64,000 nt of DNA from Sphingomonas sp. (GCF_024508665.1 NZ_JANINP010000003.1:344367-408366); one strand, 5' to 3'. Shown: positions 34,581 through 43,025, counted from the stretch's first letter. Program-made: numbers and translations. Notes: a model not told the origin generated them from the sequence alone.

Positions 34581-35891
34581 ATGCGTATCCTCGCCCTGCT
34601 CGCGCTTATTCTTGCTGCCGTCCCCGGTCCGGTGGGCGCCCAAACGACCCCGGCGCCGGTCGCCCCGGCCGCCGATCCGTCGCTGACCGCGCGATCGCGC
34701 GAGTTGATAGCGGTCGTCGCCGGCAGCGGCGATTTTAACGGCTATTTCGCCCCGAGCTTCCATGCCGCCATCCCGAAGGAAAAGTGGGACGCGGTCGTGG
34801 CCTCGATGACCGGCCAAATGGGGAAACCGCTAGCGATCGACAGGCTGACCCCGGTCACGCCCTTCTCGGCTAATCTGCGCGTCCGCTTCGAGCGCGGTGT
34901 GGTCAATGCTCAGATCGCGATCGACCCGGCGCCGCCGCATCAGGTGGTTGGGCTGTTATTCACCGGCTCGGAAATGGCGGGAGATACGCTCGACAAGCTC
35001 ACCGCCGATATTCGTGCGCTGCCCGGGACCACCGGCCTGGGTATCTATGCGCTTGGCGAGGATGCACCCCGGTTGATCGCCGGAATCGCGTCCGACAAGG
35101 CAATGCCTCTTGGTTCGGCATTCAAGCTATGGGTGCTCGGCGAGTTGGCGCGAGAAGTGGGTGCGGGCGAGCGCAAGTGGAGCGATGTGCTCCCGATCGG
35201 GCCGGCATCACTGCCCTCCGGCATTACGCAAAACTGGCCGACGGGCAGCCCGGTGACGATCCAGACGCTCGCGACCCTGATGATCTCGATCAGCGACAAT
35301 ACCGCCACCGACACATTGGTGTCGCTAGAAGGGGAACGACTCGACGGCTTCGTTGCCCAAGTCGGTGTGCCCGGCCTCGCGCCGATACTGACCACGCGTC
35401 AGATGTTTGCCCTGAAGCTTCCCGCCAATGCCGACCTCGCGACACAATGGGCGGCAACGGGGGCGCCCTCGGAAAGGCGCAAGTGGCTCGAGACAAACGC
35501 GCCGCGGCTTCGGACCGCACCGATCGATCCGATGATGTTCGCCGGAAGACCCACCAAGATCGATACGCTCGAATGGTTCGCCAGCCCCGCCGATACCGCC
35601 CGCATGTTCGATTGGTTCCGCAAGGAGGGTGGCGAGACGGCTTTATCGTTGCTGGCGATCAATCCGGGCATCGACCCCACCACACGTGCCAAGTTCGACT
35701 ATGTCGGGTTCAAGGGTGGGTCGGAACCGGGCGTCGTCACGCTCAATTTCCTGGTCAAGCGTAAGGACGGACGCTGGCTCGCGATCGCGGGCGGCTGGCA
35801 TCGCGGTGACGCGGGGGTCGAGGAGGCCAGGTTCACCATGCTGATGACCCGGGCGCTGGTGCTGTTAGCTGATGCACCGTTGCTGAAATAG
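34581..35891 (+). CDS. Serine hydrolase, class A beta-lactamase-like
   Basis: About 436 residues with a signal peptide ending VGAQ, a small N-terminal domain of the DUF3887/Cpl-7 kind (FNGYFAPSFHAAIPKEKWDAVVASM), then a beta-lactamase-fold domain. The three active-site elements can be seen: SxxK as LGSAFKLW, SDN in SISDNTATDTL, and KGG in FKGGSEPG in place of the usual KTG. The clear class A omega-loop ExxLN was not found. It is more likely a penicillin-binding-type esterase or peptidase than a resistance enzyme. ATG 34581 follows GGAGGT by ten bases. Confidence 0.82.
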   Translation: MRILALLALILAAVPGPVGAQTTPAPVAPAADPSLTARSRELIAVVAGSGDFNGYFAPSFHAAIPKEKWDAVVASMTGQMGKPLAIDRLTPVTPFSANLRVRFERGVVNAQIAIDPAPPHQVVGLLFTGSEMAGDTLDKLTADIRALPGTTGLGIYALGEDAPRLIAGIASDKAMPLGSAFKLWVLGELAREVGAGERKWSDVLPIGPASLPSGITQNWPTGSPVTIQTLATLMISISDNTATDTLVSLEGERLDGFVAQVGVPGLAPILTTRQMFALKLPANADLATQWAATGAPSERRKWLETNAPRLRTAPIDPMMFAGRPTKIDTLEWFASPADTARMFDWFRKEGGETALSLLAINPGIDPTTRAKFDYVGFKGGSEPGVVTLNFLVKRKDGRWLAIAGGWHRGDAGVEEARFTMLMTRALVLLADAPLLK

Positions 35892-35895
35892 CGAC

Positions 35896-36162
35896 CTACT
35901 GCCCTCGCATTCGCCGCGCGTGATAGGCGGTCCGCAGCGCGATCGCCGTCAGCATCAACAAGGCGCCCCAGGCTATGACGATCATCGGAATCAGTTCGGG
36001 AATGGCCGGCCACGCCCAGGTACGCAGCGCGGCGATTATTGTCCCGACTATTATGATCGCGATGCCGCCCCAGCGCACGCCCCTGGCGAACCCGCGCAGT
36101 TCACGACGATAGGCCGCCAGTTCGAGCGGGTCTTTCAGGTTCGGGGGCGGGCGGCCTTCCAT
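35896..36162 (-). CDS. Small two-helix membrane protein
   Basis: About 88 residues. Two membrane helices (WGGIAIIIVGTIIAALRTWAW and LIPMIVIAWGALLMLTAIAL) follow a Pro/Glu-rich N-terminus and precede an Arg-rich end. No family is recognised. ATG 36162 is chosen because GGAGG lies four bases upstream. The start lies inside the GNAT gene, so the two overlap by 28 bases and are probably co-translated. Confidence 0.68.
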   Translation of the reverse strand: MEGRPPPNLKDPLELAAYRRELRGFARGVRWGGIAIIIVGTIIAALRTWAWPAIPELIPMIVIAWGALLMLTAIALRTAYHARRMRGQ

Positions 36163-36677
36163 TCGTCCTCCAGCAATCCCCAGATCAGACTGTCGCGCAC
36201 GCCGATATGCGTCTCCCATTCGGCACGCAGCCGCGCCTCGAGCGTGAAACCGAGACGTTCGAGCACCGCCTTGGATGCTTTGTTATCCGGGTCGGTATCG
36301 GCGAACACACGCCTCTGCCCTTCCGCGAACAACAGGTCGATCATCGCCGCGACGGCCTCAGTGACGATGCCCCGACCCCAGAAAGCGCGCTTCAAGACGT
36401 AGCCGATCTCGGTCACCTTGCCCTGGCGCTTTTCGTAGCAGGCGACGGTGCCGATCGCGGTGTCGTCGCCTTTCAGCGTGACCGCCCAGGCGCGCCAGGT
36501 TGGATCGGCAATGCCCTTTTCGAGCCGAGCGCGGCTTTCGTCCAACGTCATGGTCGCCGGATGCGACCCATAGGTATTGGCCTCGGCATCCGAATACATC
36601 GGGTGCAGCGCCTCGGCATCCTCGATCCTCAGCGGGCGAAGGATCAGCCGTTCGGTTTCCATCACCGGCAGGCTCAC
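36135..36677 (-). CDS. GNAT family N-acetyltransferase (RimJ/RimL-like)
   Basis: About 180 residues: METERLILRPLRIEDAEAL at the start, IGYVLKRAFWGRGIVTEAVAAMIDLLFAEG with the acetyl-CoA loop (R-x-x-G-x-G/A type), and NKASKAVLERLGF near the end. It matches RimJ/RimL-type acetyltransferases acting on protein N-termini or small molecules. The start GTG at 36677 overlaps the LysR stop (GTGA), with GGAGG upstream; ATG 36662 is the alternative. The substrate is unknown. Confidence 0.85.
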   Translation of the reverse strand: MSLPVMETERLILRPLRIEDAEALHPMYSDAEANTYGSHPATMTLDESRARLEKGIADPTWRAWAVTLKGDDTAIGTVACYEKRQGKVTEIGYVLKRAFWGRGIVTEAVAAMIDLLFAEGQRRVFADTDPDNKASKAVLERLGFTLEARLRAEWETHIGVRDSLIWGLLEDEWKAARPRT

Positions 36678-37465
36678 CCGCCCAGTGCCTCCACCAGCGC
36701 CTTCACCTTCTTCTGCCGCCATTGCGGCAAGGGCGCGACAAGCCAATAGCCCAGGCGGTATGGCTTGGCCTCGCCGACCGCAACGATCCGGCCCGCCGCT
36801 ATGTCGCGCCGCGCGAGCAATTCGGGGACCGTTGCCCGGCCCAAGCCTTCGGCCGCGGCATCGATCGCCAACCCGGCATCGGCAACACGTACCAGCGACA
36901 CCGCATCGTCGTTGAGACAGCCCGGCCAGGAAATCCGCGTATCGGCGCCCCCGCCCGGCCGCTGCACGGTGATCATGCCCTCGGATTCGAGCGCTTCGCC
37001 CTCATGCTCGCCCGGTCCCTCGCCCCAGCGGATCGCGAGGTCGAGATTGGCCTGAGTGAAATCGAGTTCCTCGTCGGCCGCGATCAGCATGAAGCGCATC
37101 TCGCCATCGGCCGCGCTGATCTCGGCCAGCCGCGGCATCAGCCAGCAATGGAGCACATCGCGCGGCGCGGCGATGGTCAGCGACTTGGACGACTGGCCAG
37201 CCTGCATCGCGCGGACTGCTTCCTCGAATTGCAGGAAGCCCTGGCGCAGCGCGTCGAGCCCAGCCTCACCTTCGGGGGTCAGTTCAAGGCCCTTGGTCGT
37301 ACGGCGGAACAGCACCACTCCCAGCGTGTCCTCCAGCGCGCGAATCTGTTGCCCGACAGCGGCCGGCGTCACCGCGAGTTCGTCGGCGGCACGAGTGAAG
37401 GAGAGATGGCGAGCCGCGGCGTCGAGCACGCGCAGGCCGTTTAAAGGGAGATGGGTACGCTTCAT
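36674..37465 (-). CDS. LysR-family regulator (GcvA-like)
   Basis: A 263-residue regulator. The winged HTH is clear: LPLNGLRVLDAAARHLSFTRAADELAVTPAAVGQQIRALE. The effector domain has the GcvA-type features LTIAAPRDVLHCWLMPRL and LDLAIRWGEG. Its target may be the GNAT gene, whose GTG overlaps its stop. The palindrome just upstream (37470-37552) begins five bases before its start, so its promoter lies within or beyond that element. Confidence 0.92.
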   Translation of the reverse strand: MKRTHLPLNGLRVLDAAARHLSFTRAADELAVTPAAVGQQIRALEDTLGVVLFRRTTKGLELTPEGEAGLDALRQGFLQFEEAVRAMQAGQSSKSLTIAAPRDVLHCWLMPRLAEISAADGEMRFMLIAADEELDFTQANLDLAIRWGEGPGEHEGEALESEGMITVQRPGGGADTRISWPGCLNDDAVSLVRVADAGLAIDAAAEGLGRATVPELLARRDIAAGRIVAVGEAKPYRLGYWLVAPLPQWRQKKVKALVEALGG

Positions 37466-37469
37466 TCGA

Positions 37470-37552
37470 CGTCGCCCCGGCGGAGGCCGGGGCCGCTATG
37501 TTGCAAAGGGAGTCGCGAGCCACCAGCGGCCCCGGCCTCCGCCGGGGCGACG
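37470..37552. repeat. 28-base perfect inverted repeat upstream of the LysR gene
   Basis: Arms of 28 bases (37470-37497 and 37525-37552) are exact reverse complements around a 27-base loop. The arms contain CCCCGGCGGAGGCCGGGG, a self-complementary core, so a second small hairpin can form in each. Its base pattern is typical of dispersed intergenic palindromes in sphingomonads and similar in style to the one at 27.4 kb. Confidence 0.9.
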
Positions 37553-37571
37553 GAATATATCTCTTCCATCC

Positions 37572-37982
37572 TCACACCCCCACCGCCGGCGCGAGCAGCG
37601 CGAAGCGCGGAATGTCGACGTCAAACGCCGAGCCGTCCTCGGCGATCATGTGATAGCTGCCCTGCATCGCCCCGGTCGGGGTCGCCAGAGGGCAACCCGA
37701 GACATAATCGAAGCTCGCGCCGGGGGCGATTACCGGCTGTTCGCCGACCACGCCTTCGCCTTCGACCGAATGGCGCGCACCGCGGCCGTCGGTGATCACC
37801 CAATGCCGCGTCAGCAGCTGGATCGTAGCCGGGGACTCGTTCTCGATCCGCACGTGATAGGCCCAGAACCAGCGGCCGCGATCGGGTTCGGACTGTTCGG
37901 GCAGGAAGCTGACCGAGACGCGCACGATCACTCCACGCGTTTCCGCGACATTGGGGAACAGCGCCTTCATCGCGTCGCTCAC
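37572..37982 (-). CDS. apaG: ApaG-domain protein
   Basis: A 136-residue ApaG. Hallmarks are VSVSFLPEQSEPDRGRWFWAYHVRIENES, VQLLTRHWVITDGRG-like IQLLTRHWVITDGRG, and the GPVGAMQG-like TPTGAMQGSYHM. ApaG has an FNIII-like fold; its role in Co2+ resistance and Mg2+ efflux is genetic only. GTG 37982 is favoured because GAGGAG lies six bases upstream; GTG 37985 is also possible. It is downstream of metZ with a ten-base gap, a pairing common in alphaproteobacteria. Confidence 0.93.
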   Translation of the reverse strand: MSDAMKALFPNVAETRGVIVRVSVSFLPEQSEPDRGRWFWAYHVRIENESPATIQLLTRHWVITDGRGARHSVEGEGVVGEQPVIAPGASFDYVSGCPLATPTGAMQGSYHMIAEDGSAFDVDIPRFALLAPAVGV

Positions 37983-37992
37983 CACCCGCTCC

Positions 37993-39201
37993 TCACAAAC
38001 TGACCGCCTTCAGCGCGCGATCGAGGTCGTCGATCACATCGTCCGGATCTTCGAGCCCGACGTTCAGCCGCAACATGCCCTCGGTCACGCCCATTTCCAA
38101 TCGCCGTTCCTCGCTCACCCCGGCATGCGTGGTGGATGCGGGATGCGTCATCAGTGAGCGCGAATCGCCAATATTGTTCGAAATGTCGATCAATTCGAGC
38201 GCATCGAGCAGGCCGTGCGCCTGGCTGCGGCCGCCCTCGAGCTCGAACGCGAAGATCGGCCCGGCGGCCTCCATCTGGCGCATCGCCAGATTGTGCTGCG
38301 GGTGGCTCGGCAGCCCAGGGTGAAGGATTCGCGGAACGCGGCCTTCGATGAAGCGTCCGACCTTGAGCGCGTTCTCGCTCTGACGGCGCGCGCGAAGGTC
38401 GAGCGTCTCGAGTCCCTTCAACACGACCCAGGCGTTGAACGGCGACAAGGTCGGCCCGGTATTGCGGGTGAAGGAAAGCAAGGTGTTCTCGATGAACTCC
38501 GCGCTACCGCACACCGCGCCAGCCAGTACGCGGCCCTGCCCGTCCATCAGTTTCGTCGCCGAATAAGCGACGACGTCCGCGCCGAAATCGAGCGGGCGCT
38601 GCAGCACCGGAGTCGCGAAGGCATTATCGACCACCGAGACGATGCCGCGTTCCCTGGCGATGCCACACACCGCTTCCAGGTCGACGACGTCCATCGTCGG
38701 GTTGGCCGGCGTTTCGAAGAAATAGACCTTGGTCTCGGGTCGCGTCGCGTCGATGAATTGCTGAGGATCGCGCGCGTCGATCACCGTCGTCTGGATGCCA
38801 AACTTGGGCAGCAGAGTATCGACCAGCCAGCGACACGATCCGAATGCCGCGCGGCCGGCGACGACGTGATCGCCGGTCTGCAGCTGGCACAGCAAAGCCG
38901 CGGTCATCGCCGCCATGCCCGTCGCCATCGTGCGGCACGCCTCGGCGCCTTCGAGCAACGCGATGCGCTCTTCGAGCATCTGCACCGTCGGGTTCTGCAG
39001 GCGCGAATAGGTCATGCCGACCTGTTCGCCCGCGAACCGCGCCGCGGCGTCTCCCGCGCAATCATAGGCATAGCCCGAGGTCAGGAAGAGCGCTTCCGAT
39101 GTCTCCCCGAACTCCGACCGCGCCGTTCCGCCGCGCACCGCCTGAGTGGCCGGGCGCCATTGTTGGGTGATCGAGCGGTCCTGTCCGGTGCGGCGTTTCA
39201 T
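37993..39201 (-). CDS. metZ: O-succinylhomoserine sulfhydrylase
   Basis: A 402-residue Cys/Met-metabolism PLP enzyme. It begins RSITQQWRPATQAVRGGTARSEFGETSEALFLTSGYAYD, typical of MetZ, and carries TYSRLQNPTVQMLEERIALLEGAEACRTMATGMAA and the PLP Lys in AYSATKLMDGQGRVL. It makes homocysteine from O-succinylhomoserine and sulfide. The start is uncertain: ATG 39201 lacks a Shine-Dalgarno, whereas a CTG at 39249, in frame, has GGAGG seven bases upstream, supplied by the palindrome there. The cystathionine gamma-synthase alternative is less likely given the N-terminus. Confidence 0.88.
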   Translation of the reverse strand: MKRRTGQDRSITQQWRPATQAVRGGTARSEFGETSEALFLTSGYAYDCAGDAAARFAGEQVGMTYSRLQNPTVQMLEERIALLEGAEACRTMATGMAAMTAALLCQLQTGDHVVAGRAAFGSCRWLVDTLLPKFGIQTTVIDARDPQQFIDATRPETKVYFFETPANPTMDVVDLEAVCGIARERGIVSVVDNAFATPVLQRPLDFGADVVAYSATKLMDGQGRVLAGAVCGSAEFIENTLLSFTRNTGPTLSPFNAWVVLKGLETLDLRARRQSENALKVGRFIEGRVPRILHPGLPSHPQHNLAMRQMEAAGPIFAFELEGGRSQAHGLLDALELIDISNNIGDSRSLMTHPASTTHAGVSEERRLEMGVTEGMLRLNVGLEDPDDVIDDLDRALKAVSL

Positions 39202-39252
39202 GGGTTTTGGCTTTGCGGCGGGGATGGGGGCGAGGTCAAGTTCTGCCAGACT

Positions 39253-39408
39253 AATTCCTCCCCGGCACGGGGAGGGGGACCGGCCGCGAAGCGGACGGTG
39301 GAGGGGGCCCGCGACCAACGAGCACAGTCGAGGAGGCCAGTGATGAAGGGCCCCTCCACCCCGCGACTACGTCGCGCGGCCCCCCTCCCCGTGCCGGGGA
39401 GGATTTTC
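39253..39408. repeat. Intergenic palindromic element, copy 2 (J-domain-metZ)
   Basis: About 156 bases whose outer 22 bases are exact reverse complements at the two ends (each with CCCCGGCACGGGG or its complement). Inner arms GGTGGAGGGG and CCCCTCCACC give a second stem. The metZ-side end AATTCCTCCCCGGCACGGGG is shared with the argD-argF element, showing that these are copies of one family. Confidence 0.88.
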
Positions 39409-39413
39409 AGGGG

Positions 39414-40025
39414 TCAGGCAAACGCCGGCGCGCTTTTCAGATGCTGATACGCCGCGATCACTTCCTGCAGCGCCTTTTCCATGCTGCGATCGCCGCCGTT
39501 CCGATCAGGGTGGAATTTGCGCACCAGTTCCGAATAACGCTGCCGCAAGCCGCGGCGATCGGTGTCCTGGTCCAATCCCAGCACGTTCAGCGCGCGGCGA
39601 TCAGCGCCCGACAGCGGCTTGCCGTCCTGGCGCTGGCGTTCGCTCGCCACGCGCTCGCGGAAGCGCGCGCCGATCGCGTCGAGCGGGTCGCTGAAATCGG
39701 CCCAGCGCGGCGGACGATCTGCACCATTGGCGGCGAAGGCGCGCGTCTCGCGCTCCCAACCGGCGTAGGGCCGCTGCGCCTCATGGATCTCGTCGGGGCT
39801 CATGCCGTTGAAGAAATTGTACCGTGAGTTGAACGCGCGGACATGGTCGAGGCACAGCCAGCGATACTCGGCTGGTCCGTCGCGCCCCGGCGGCGTGCCC
39901 TCCAGCGGCGGCGCGCGGAACTCGCCCGGCTGGTCGCATCCCGGCTCCGCGCACACTCTCCCAGTCCCCGCCACACGGCCGTGGAAGCGGGTGTTGGGTC
40001 GGTCGTGCGGGGGCGTGCGAGCCAC
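39414..40025 (-). CDS. J-domain (DnaJ-like) protein
   Basis: A 203-residue protein with the J domain at the C-terminus: ALNVLGLDQDTDRRGLRQRYSELVRKFHPDRNGGDRSMEKALQEVIAAY, containing the HPD motif that stimulates Hsp70 ATPase. The N-terminal part has a Cys pair (VCAEPGCDQPGEF) and a WLCLDHVRAFNSRYNFFNGM stretch conserved among alphaproteobacterial J proteins. The client is unknown. It lies upstream of metZ and divergent from bolA, with 37 bases between starts. Confidence 0.88.
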   Translation of the reverse strand: MARTPPHDRPNTRFHGRVAGTGRVCAEPGCDQPGEFRAPPLEGTPPGRDGPAEYRWLCLDHVRAFNSRYNFFNGMSPDEIHEAQRPYAGWERETRAFAANGADRPPRWADFSDPLDAIGARFRERVASERQRQDGKPLSGADRRALNVLGLDQDTDRRGLRQRYSELVRKFHPDRNGGDRSMEKALQEVIAAYQHLKSAPAFA

Positions 40026-40062
40026 GGTGTCTCCGGGAGAAAAAAGGACCTATATAAGAACG

Positions 40063-40347
40063 ATGACCGACACCGCTACCGGCCCGCTGGCCGAAATCAT
40101 CGCCGCTCGTCTGAGCGAAAACCTCACCCCGTCGCGGCTCGAGGTGATCAACGACAGCCATCACCATGCCGGCCACATGGGTGACGACGGCACCGGCGAA
40201 TCGCACTTCACCGTCATCGTCGAAAGCGAGCGCTTCGCCGGCTTGAATCGGGTCGCACGGCAACGGCTGGTGAACCAGGCGCTCGCCGATCTGTTATCCT
40301 CGCGCATCCACGCGCTCGCGATCCGGGCGCGCGCACCGGGAGAGTGA
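40063..40347 (+). CDS. bolA: BolA family protein
   Basis: A 94-residue BolA protein with the core HVVEDESAxH-like sequence EVINDSHHHAGHMGDDGTGESHFTVIVESERF, the conserved His cluster, then RVARQRLVNQALADLL. BolA proteins work with monothiol glutaredoxins in iron-sulfur trafficking. The ATG at 40063 follows AAGGACC about a dozen bases away, and the region upstream is short and shared with the J-domain gene. It starts an apparent operon with the GST gene. Confidence 0.9.
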   Translation: MTDTATGPLAEIIAARLSENLTPSRLEVINDSHHHAGHMGDDGTGESHFTVIVESERFAGLNRVARQRLVNQALADLLSSRIHALAIRARAPGE

Positions 40348-40348
40348 C

Positions 40349-41062
40349 ATGGAGCCCTATCGTCTTTGGTATTGGCCCTCGATCCAGGGGCGCGGCGAGT
40401 TCGTCCGGCTGGCGATGGAGGCCGCGCACATCCCCTATGTGGATTGCGCGCGCGACGAAGGTGTTGACGCGCTGATCGACGACATGAAGGGACATGATCG
40501 TCGAGGGCCGTTCGCTCCGCCCTATCTGTCGATGCCTGGATTCACCGTCGCGCAGGTGGCCGACATATTGTTCTTCCTTGCCAGCCGCCATGACGCCGTC
40601 GGCCCGGCCAACGAAGCCGACCGGTTCTGGGCGCAGCAACTCCAGCTGACCGTCACCGACATCGTCGCCGAAGTGCACAACGTCCATCATCCCGTCGCGC
40701 TCGACGACTATTACGATGGTCAAAAGCCCGAAGCTGCGCGTGCGGCCAAAGGTTTCCGCGAGAAGCGCATCCCCAAGTTCCTCCACTATTTCGACAGGGC
40801 CGTCCGACACAACGAGGGCGACTGGACGGTGGGCACGCGCTGGAGCCATGTCGACACCTCGCTGTTCCAGCTGATCGAGGGACTGCGCTACATGTTCCCC
40901 AAGAGGATGGAGGCGGTCGAAAGCGACTATCCCGCTTTGGTCGCGCTCCACGACCGCGTCGCCGAGTTGCCGGGGATCGCGGCCTATCTGGAAAGCGACC
41001 GCCGCATCGCGTTCAATACCGACGGCATTTTCCGCCATTATCCGGAACTCGACGCCGCCTGA
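40349..41062 (+). CDS. Glutathione S-transferase family protein
   Basis: A 237-residue GST. The N-terminal thioredoxin-like domain begins YRLWYWPSIQGRGEFVRLAMEAAHIPY, with a Tyr near residue 8 that can be the active-site residue, as in sigma/alpha GSTs, and MPGFTVAQVADILFFLASRHD as the glutathione-binding helix. The C-terminal helical domain ends with WSHVDTSLFQLIEGLRYMFP, including the N-capping Asp. The substrate is unknown. It starts one base after the bolA stop. Confidence 0.88.
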   Translation: MEPYRLWYWPSIQGRGEFVRLAMEAAHIPYVDCARDEGVDALIDDMKGHDRRGPFAPPYLSMPGFTVAQVADILFFLASRHDAVGPANEADRFWAQQLQLTVTDIVAEVHNVHHPVALDDYYDGQKPEAARAAKGFREKRIPKFLHYFDRAVRHNEGDWTVGTRWSHVDTSLFQLIEGLRYMFPKRMEAVESDYPALVALHDRVAELPGIAAYLESDRRIAFNTDGIFRHYPELDAA

Positions 41063-41127
41063 GGCAAACGCAGCGTTTCCTTGAGGCCCCTCCCGCTCGA
41101 GGTCGCGAGCGGTTAAGGATTGCCGCG

Positions 41128-41571
41128 ATGGTCCAACGCATTCCCCGCCCCGCCGCGCGCATCCTGCTGATCGACCAGGACGATCGGTTGCTGATGTTCC
41201 GCTTCACGCCCGAGGACGGGCGCCCACCATTCTGGTGCACCCCGGGCGGCGCGGTCGATCCGGGCGAGAGCTATGAGGAGGCGGCACGGCGCGAATTGTA
41301 TGAGGAGACCGGCATCGTCGCCGATCCGGGCTCCGAAATCCTGCAGCGGACGGCCGATTTCCTGACGATCGAGGGAGTCGAGGTGACCGCCGACGAACGC
41401 TATTTCCTGGTCCGGACCGAGGCGCGCGAGATCGACGCCGCCGGCCATACCGAGCTCGAGCAACGCGTGATGCAGCATTGGCGCTGGGTCGCGCCACACG
41501 AGCTTCCCGCGCTGGGTGAGCAATATTTCCCCGAAGACCTGATCGATATCCTGGCAGAGGTGACGGCATGA
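41128..41571 (+). CDS. NUDIX hydrolase
   Basis: A 147-residue protein with a complete Nudix box, GAVDPGESYEEAARRELYEETGI (Gx5Ex7REUxEExGU) at about residues 35-57. The start reads RPAARILLIDQDDRLLMFRF. It hydrolyses a nucleoside diphosphate linked to some other group; which one cannot be read. AAGGAT precedes the ATG. It overlaps the pirin gene by four bases (ATGA), and so is coupled to it. Confidence 0.92.
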   Translation: MVQRIPRPAARILLIDQDDRLLMFRFTPEDGRPPFWCTPGGAVDPGESYEEAARRELYEETGIVADPGSEILQRTADFLTIEGVEVTADERYFLVRTEAREIDAAGHTELEQRVMQHWRWVAPHELPALGEQYFPEDLIDILAEVTA

Positions 41572-42470
41572 CCAACGACGACCTGATCGACCGCATCATC
41601 ACCCCCACCACGCACGATCTGGGTGGTTTCAAGGTGCATCGCACGCTCCCGTCCAAGCCGCATCAGATGGTCGGCCCGTTCATCTTCTTCGACCAGATGG
41701 GTCCGGCGCATCTCGATATCGGCACCGGTATCGACGTGCGCCCGCACCCGCACATCAATCTGGCGACGGTCACCTATCTATTCGCCGGCGCGATCGACCA
41801 TCGCGATTCAATCGGGACCTTCGCGCGCATCGAGCCCGGCGCGGTCAACCTGATGACCGCGGGCCACGGCATCGCCCATTCGGAACGCTCGCCCGGCGAC
41901 GAACGCGCGCATGGACCCGAATTGTCGGGCATCCAGACCTGGATCGCGATGCCCGAGGACAAGGAAGAGATCGACCCGGCGTTCGAACATGTCGCCAAGA
42001 CCGAGCTGCCGCTGGTCGAGGCGCACGGCGCCACCGCAAGGATCATCATGGGCGAATTATGGGGCCAGCGCGCGCCGACCACCGTCTATGCCGATACGAT
42101 CTATGCCGACATCCTGCTTGCCCCGGGCGCGAGCATGCCGATCGATCCCGGCGCCGACGAGCGCGCAGTCTATCTGGCGATCGGCGAAGCCGAGATCGAC
42201 GGCATGCCGATGGCAATCAACACGCTCTACGTGCTCAAGCCCGACGTGGCGATGACCCTGCGCTCGGCCGGCGGCGGCCGGGTGATGCTGTGTGGCGGCG
42301 AGGCCTTCACCACCGAACGCCACGTCTGGTGGAACTTCGTCAGCTCCCGCAAGGACCGTATCCAGCAGGCCAAGGAAGACTGGAAGGCCGGCCGTTTCGC
42401 CAAGGTTCCGGGTGACGACAAAGAATTCATCCCAATTCCGGAAATCCCCAAAACGGCGACATATCCTTGA
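41568..42470 (+). CDS. Pirin family protein
   Basis: A 300-residue bicupin pirin. The N-terminal cupin has the metal-ligand set in VRPHPHINLATVTYLFAGAIDHRDSIG and HGIAHSERSP; the ExxH pattern typical of pirins is recognisable. FFDQMGPAHLDIGTG is a family mark. Bacterial pirins include quercetinases and redox-linked regulators; which applies here is unknown. It is coupled to the NUDIX gene. Confidence 0.9.
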   Translation: MTNDDLIDRIITPTTHDLGGFKVHRTLPSKPHQMVGPFIFFDQMGPAHLDIGTGIDVRPHPHINLATVTYLFAGAIDHRDSIGTFARIEPGAVNLMTAGHGIAHSERSPGDERAHGPELSGIQTWIAMPEDKEEIDPAFEHVAKTELPLVEAHGATARIIMGELWGQRAPTTVYADTIYADILLAPGASMPIDPGADERAVYLAIGEAEIDGMPMAINTLYVLKPDVAMTLRSAGGGRVMLCGGEAFTTERHVWWNFVSSRKDRIQQAKEDWKAGRFAKVPGDDKEFIPIPEIPKTATYP

Positions 42471-42530
42471 ATCTCGAGTAACGGTCGGCCGATAGCTGGG
42501 GCGGGCAGATCGCTGCAAAGACCGGTTCAA

Positions 42531-43025
42531 ATGTTTCGATTCAAATGTTCACAATGTGACGAATGGCACGAAGGCATGCCCAGTTTCGCGACTGATGCGC
42601 CGCCCTATTATTACGATGTGCCCGAAACCGAACGCGCCGAACGGTGCGAACTCACATCCGACACCTGCATCGTGGACGACGAATTTTTCTTCGTGCGCGG
42701 TTGCGTGGACATACCAGTGCACGGCGAAAGCGAACCGTTCAGTTGGGGCTTGTGGGTATCGCTGAGCCGAAAGAGCTTCGAAGAATTCACCAGTTTGTTC
42801 GGCGTGCCTGCCCGCGACGACTATGGGCCTTATTTCGGTTGGCTATCAGCCTATCTCGCGGTCTATCCGGACATCGAGAACCTTAAAACGCAGGTCCATA
42901 TGCGCAACGACGGTGTACGGCCATTTATCGAGCTGGAGCCCACCGACCATCCCTTGGCCATCGAGCAACACGAGGGCATTTCGGTGGAGCGGGTCGCCGA
43001 AATCTATGCAGCTTATATGCACTGA
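42531..43025 (+). CDS. DUF2199 domain protein
   Basis: A 164-residue cytoplasmic protein that fits DUF2199: FKCSQCDEWHEGMPSFATDAPPYYYDVP, CIVDDEFFFVRGCVDIPVHG, WGLWVSLSRKSFEEF and the end HPLAIEQHEGISVERVAEI. The N-terminal CxxC could bind zinc. The family has no assigned function. The gene stands alone between the pirin gene and the hydrolase gene. Confidence 0.88.
   Translation: MFRFKCSQCDEWHEGMPSFATDAPPYYYDVPETERAERCELTSDTCIVDDEFFFVRGCVDIPVHGESEPFSWGLWVSLSRKSFEEFTSLFGVPARDDYGPYFGWLSAYLAVYPDIENLKTQVHMRNDGVRPFIELEPTDHPLAIEQHEGISVERVAEIYAAYMH

Noticed and set aside
39202..39260. SAM-II or SAM/SAH riboswitch upstream of metZ
   Set aside because: The region is short and mostly taken up by the palindrome end; no conserved riboswitch core could be seen.
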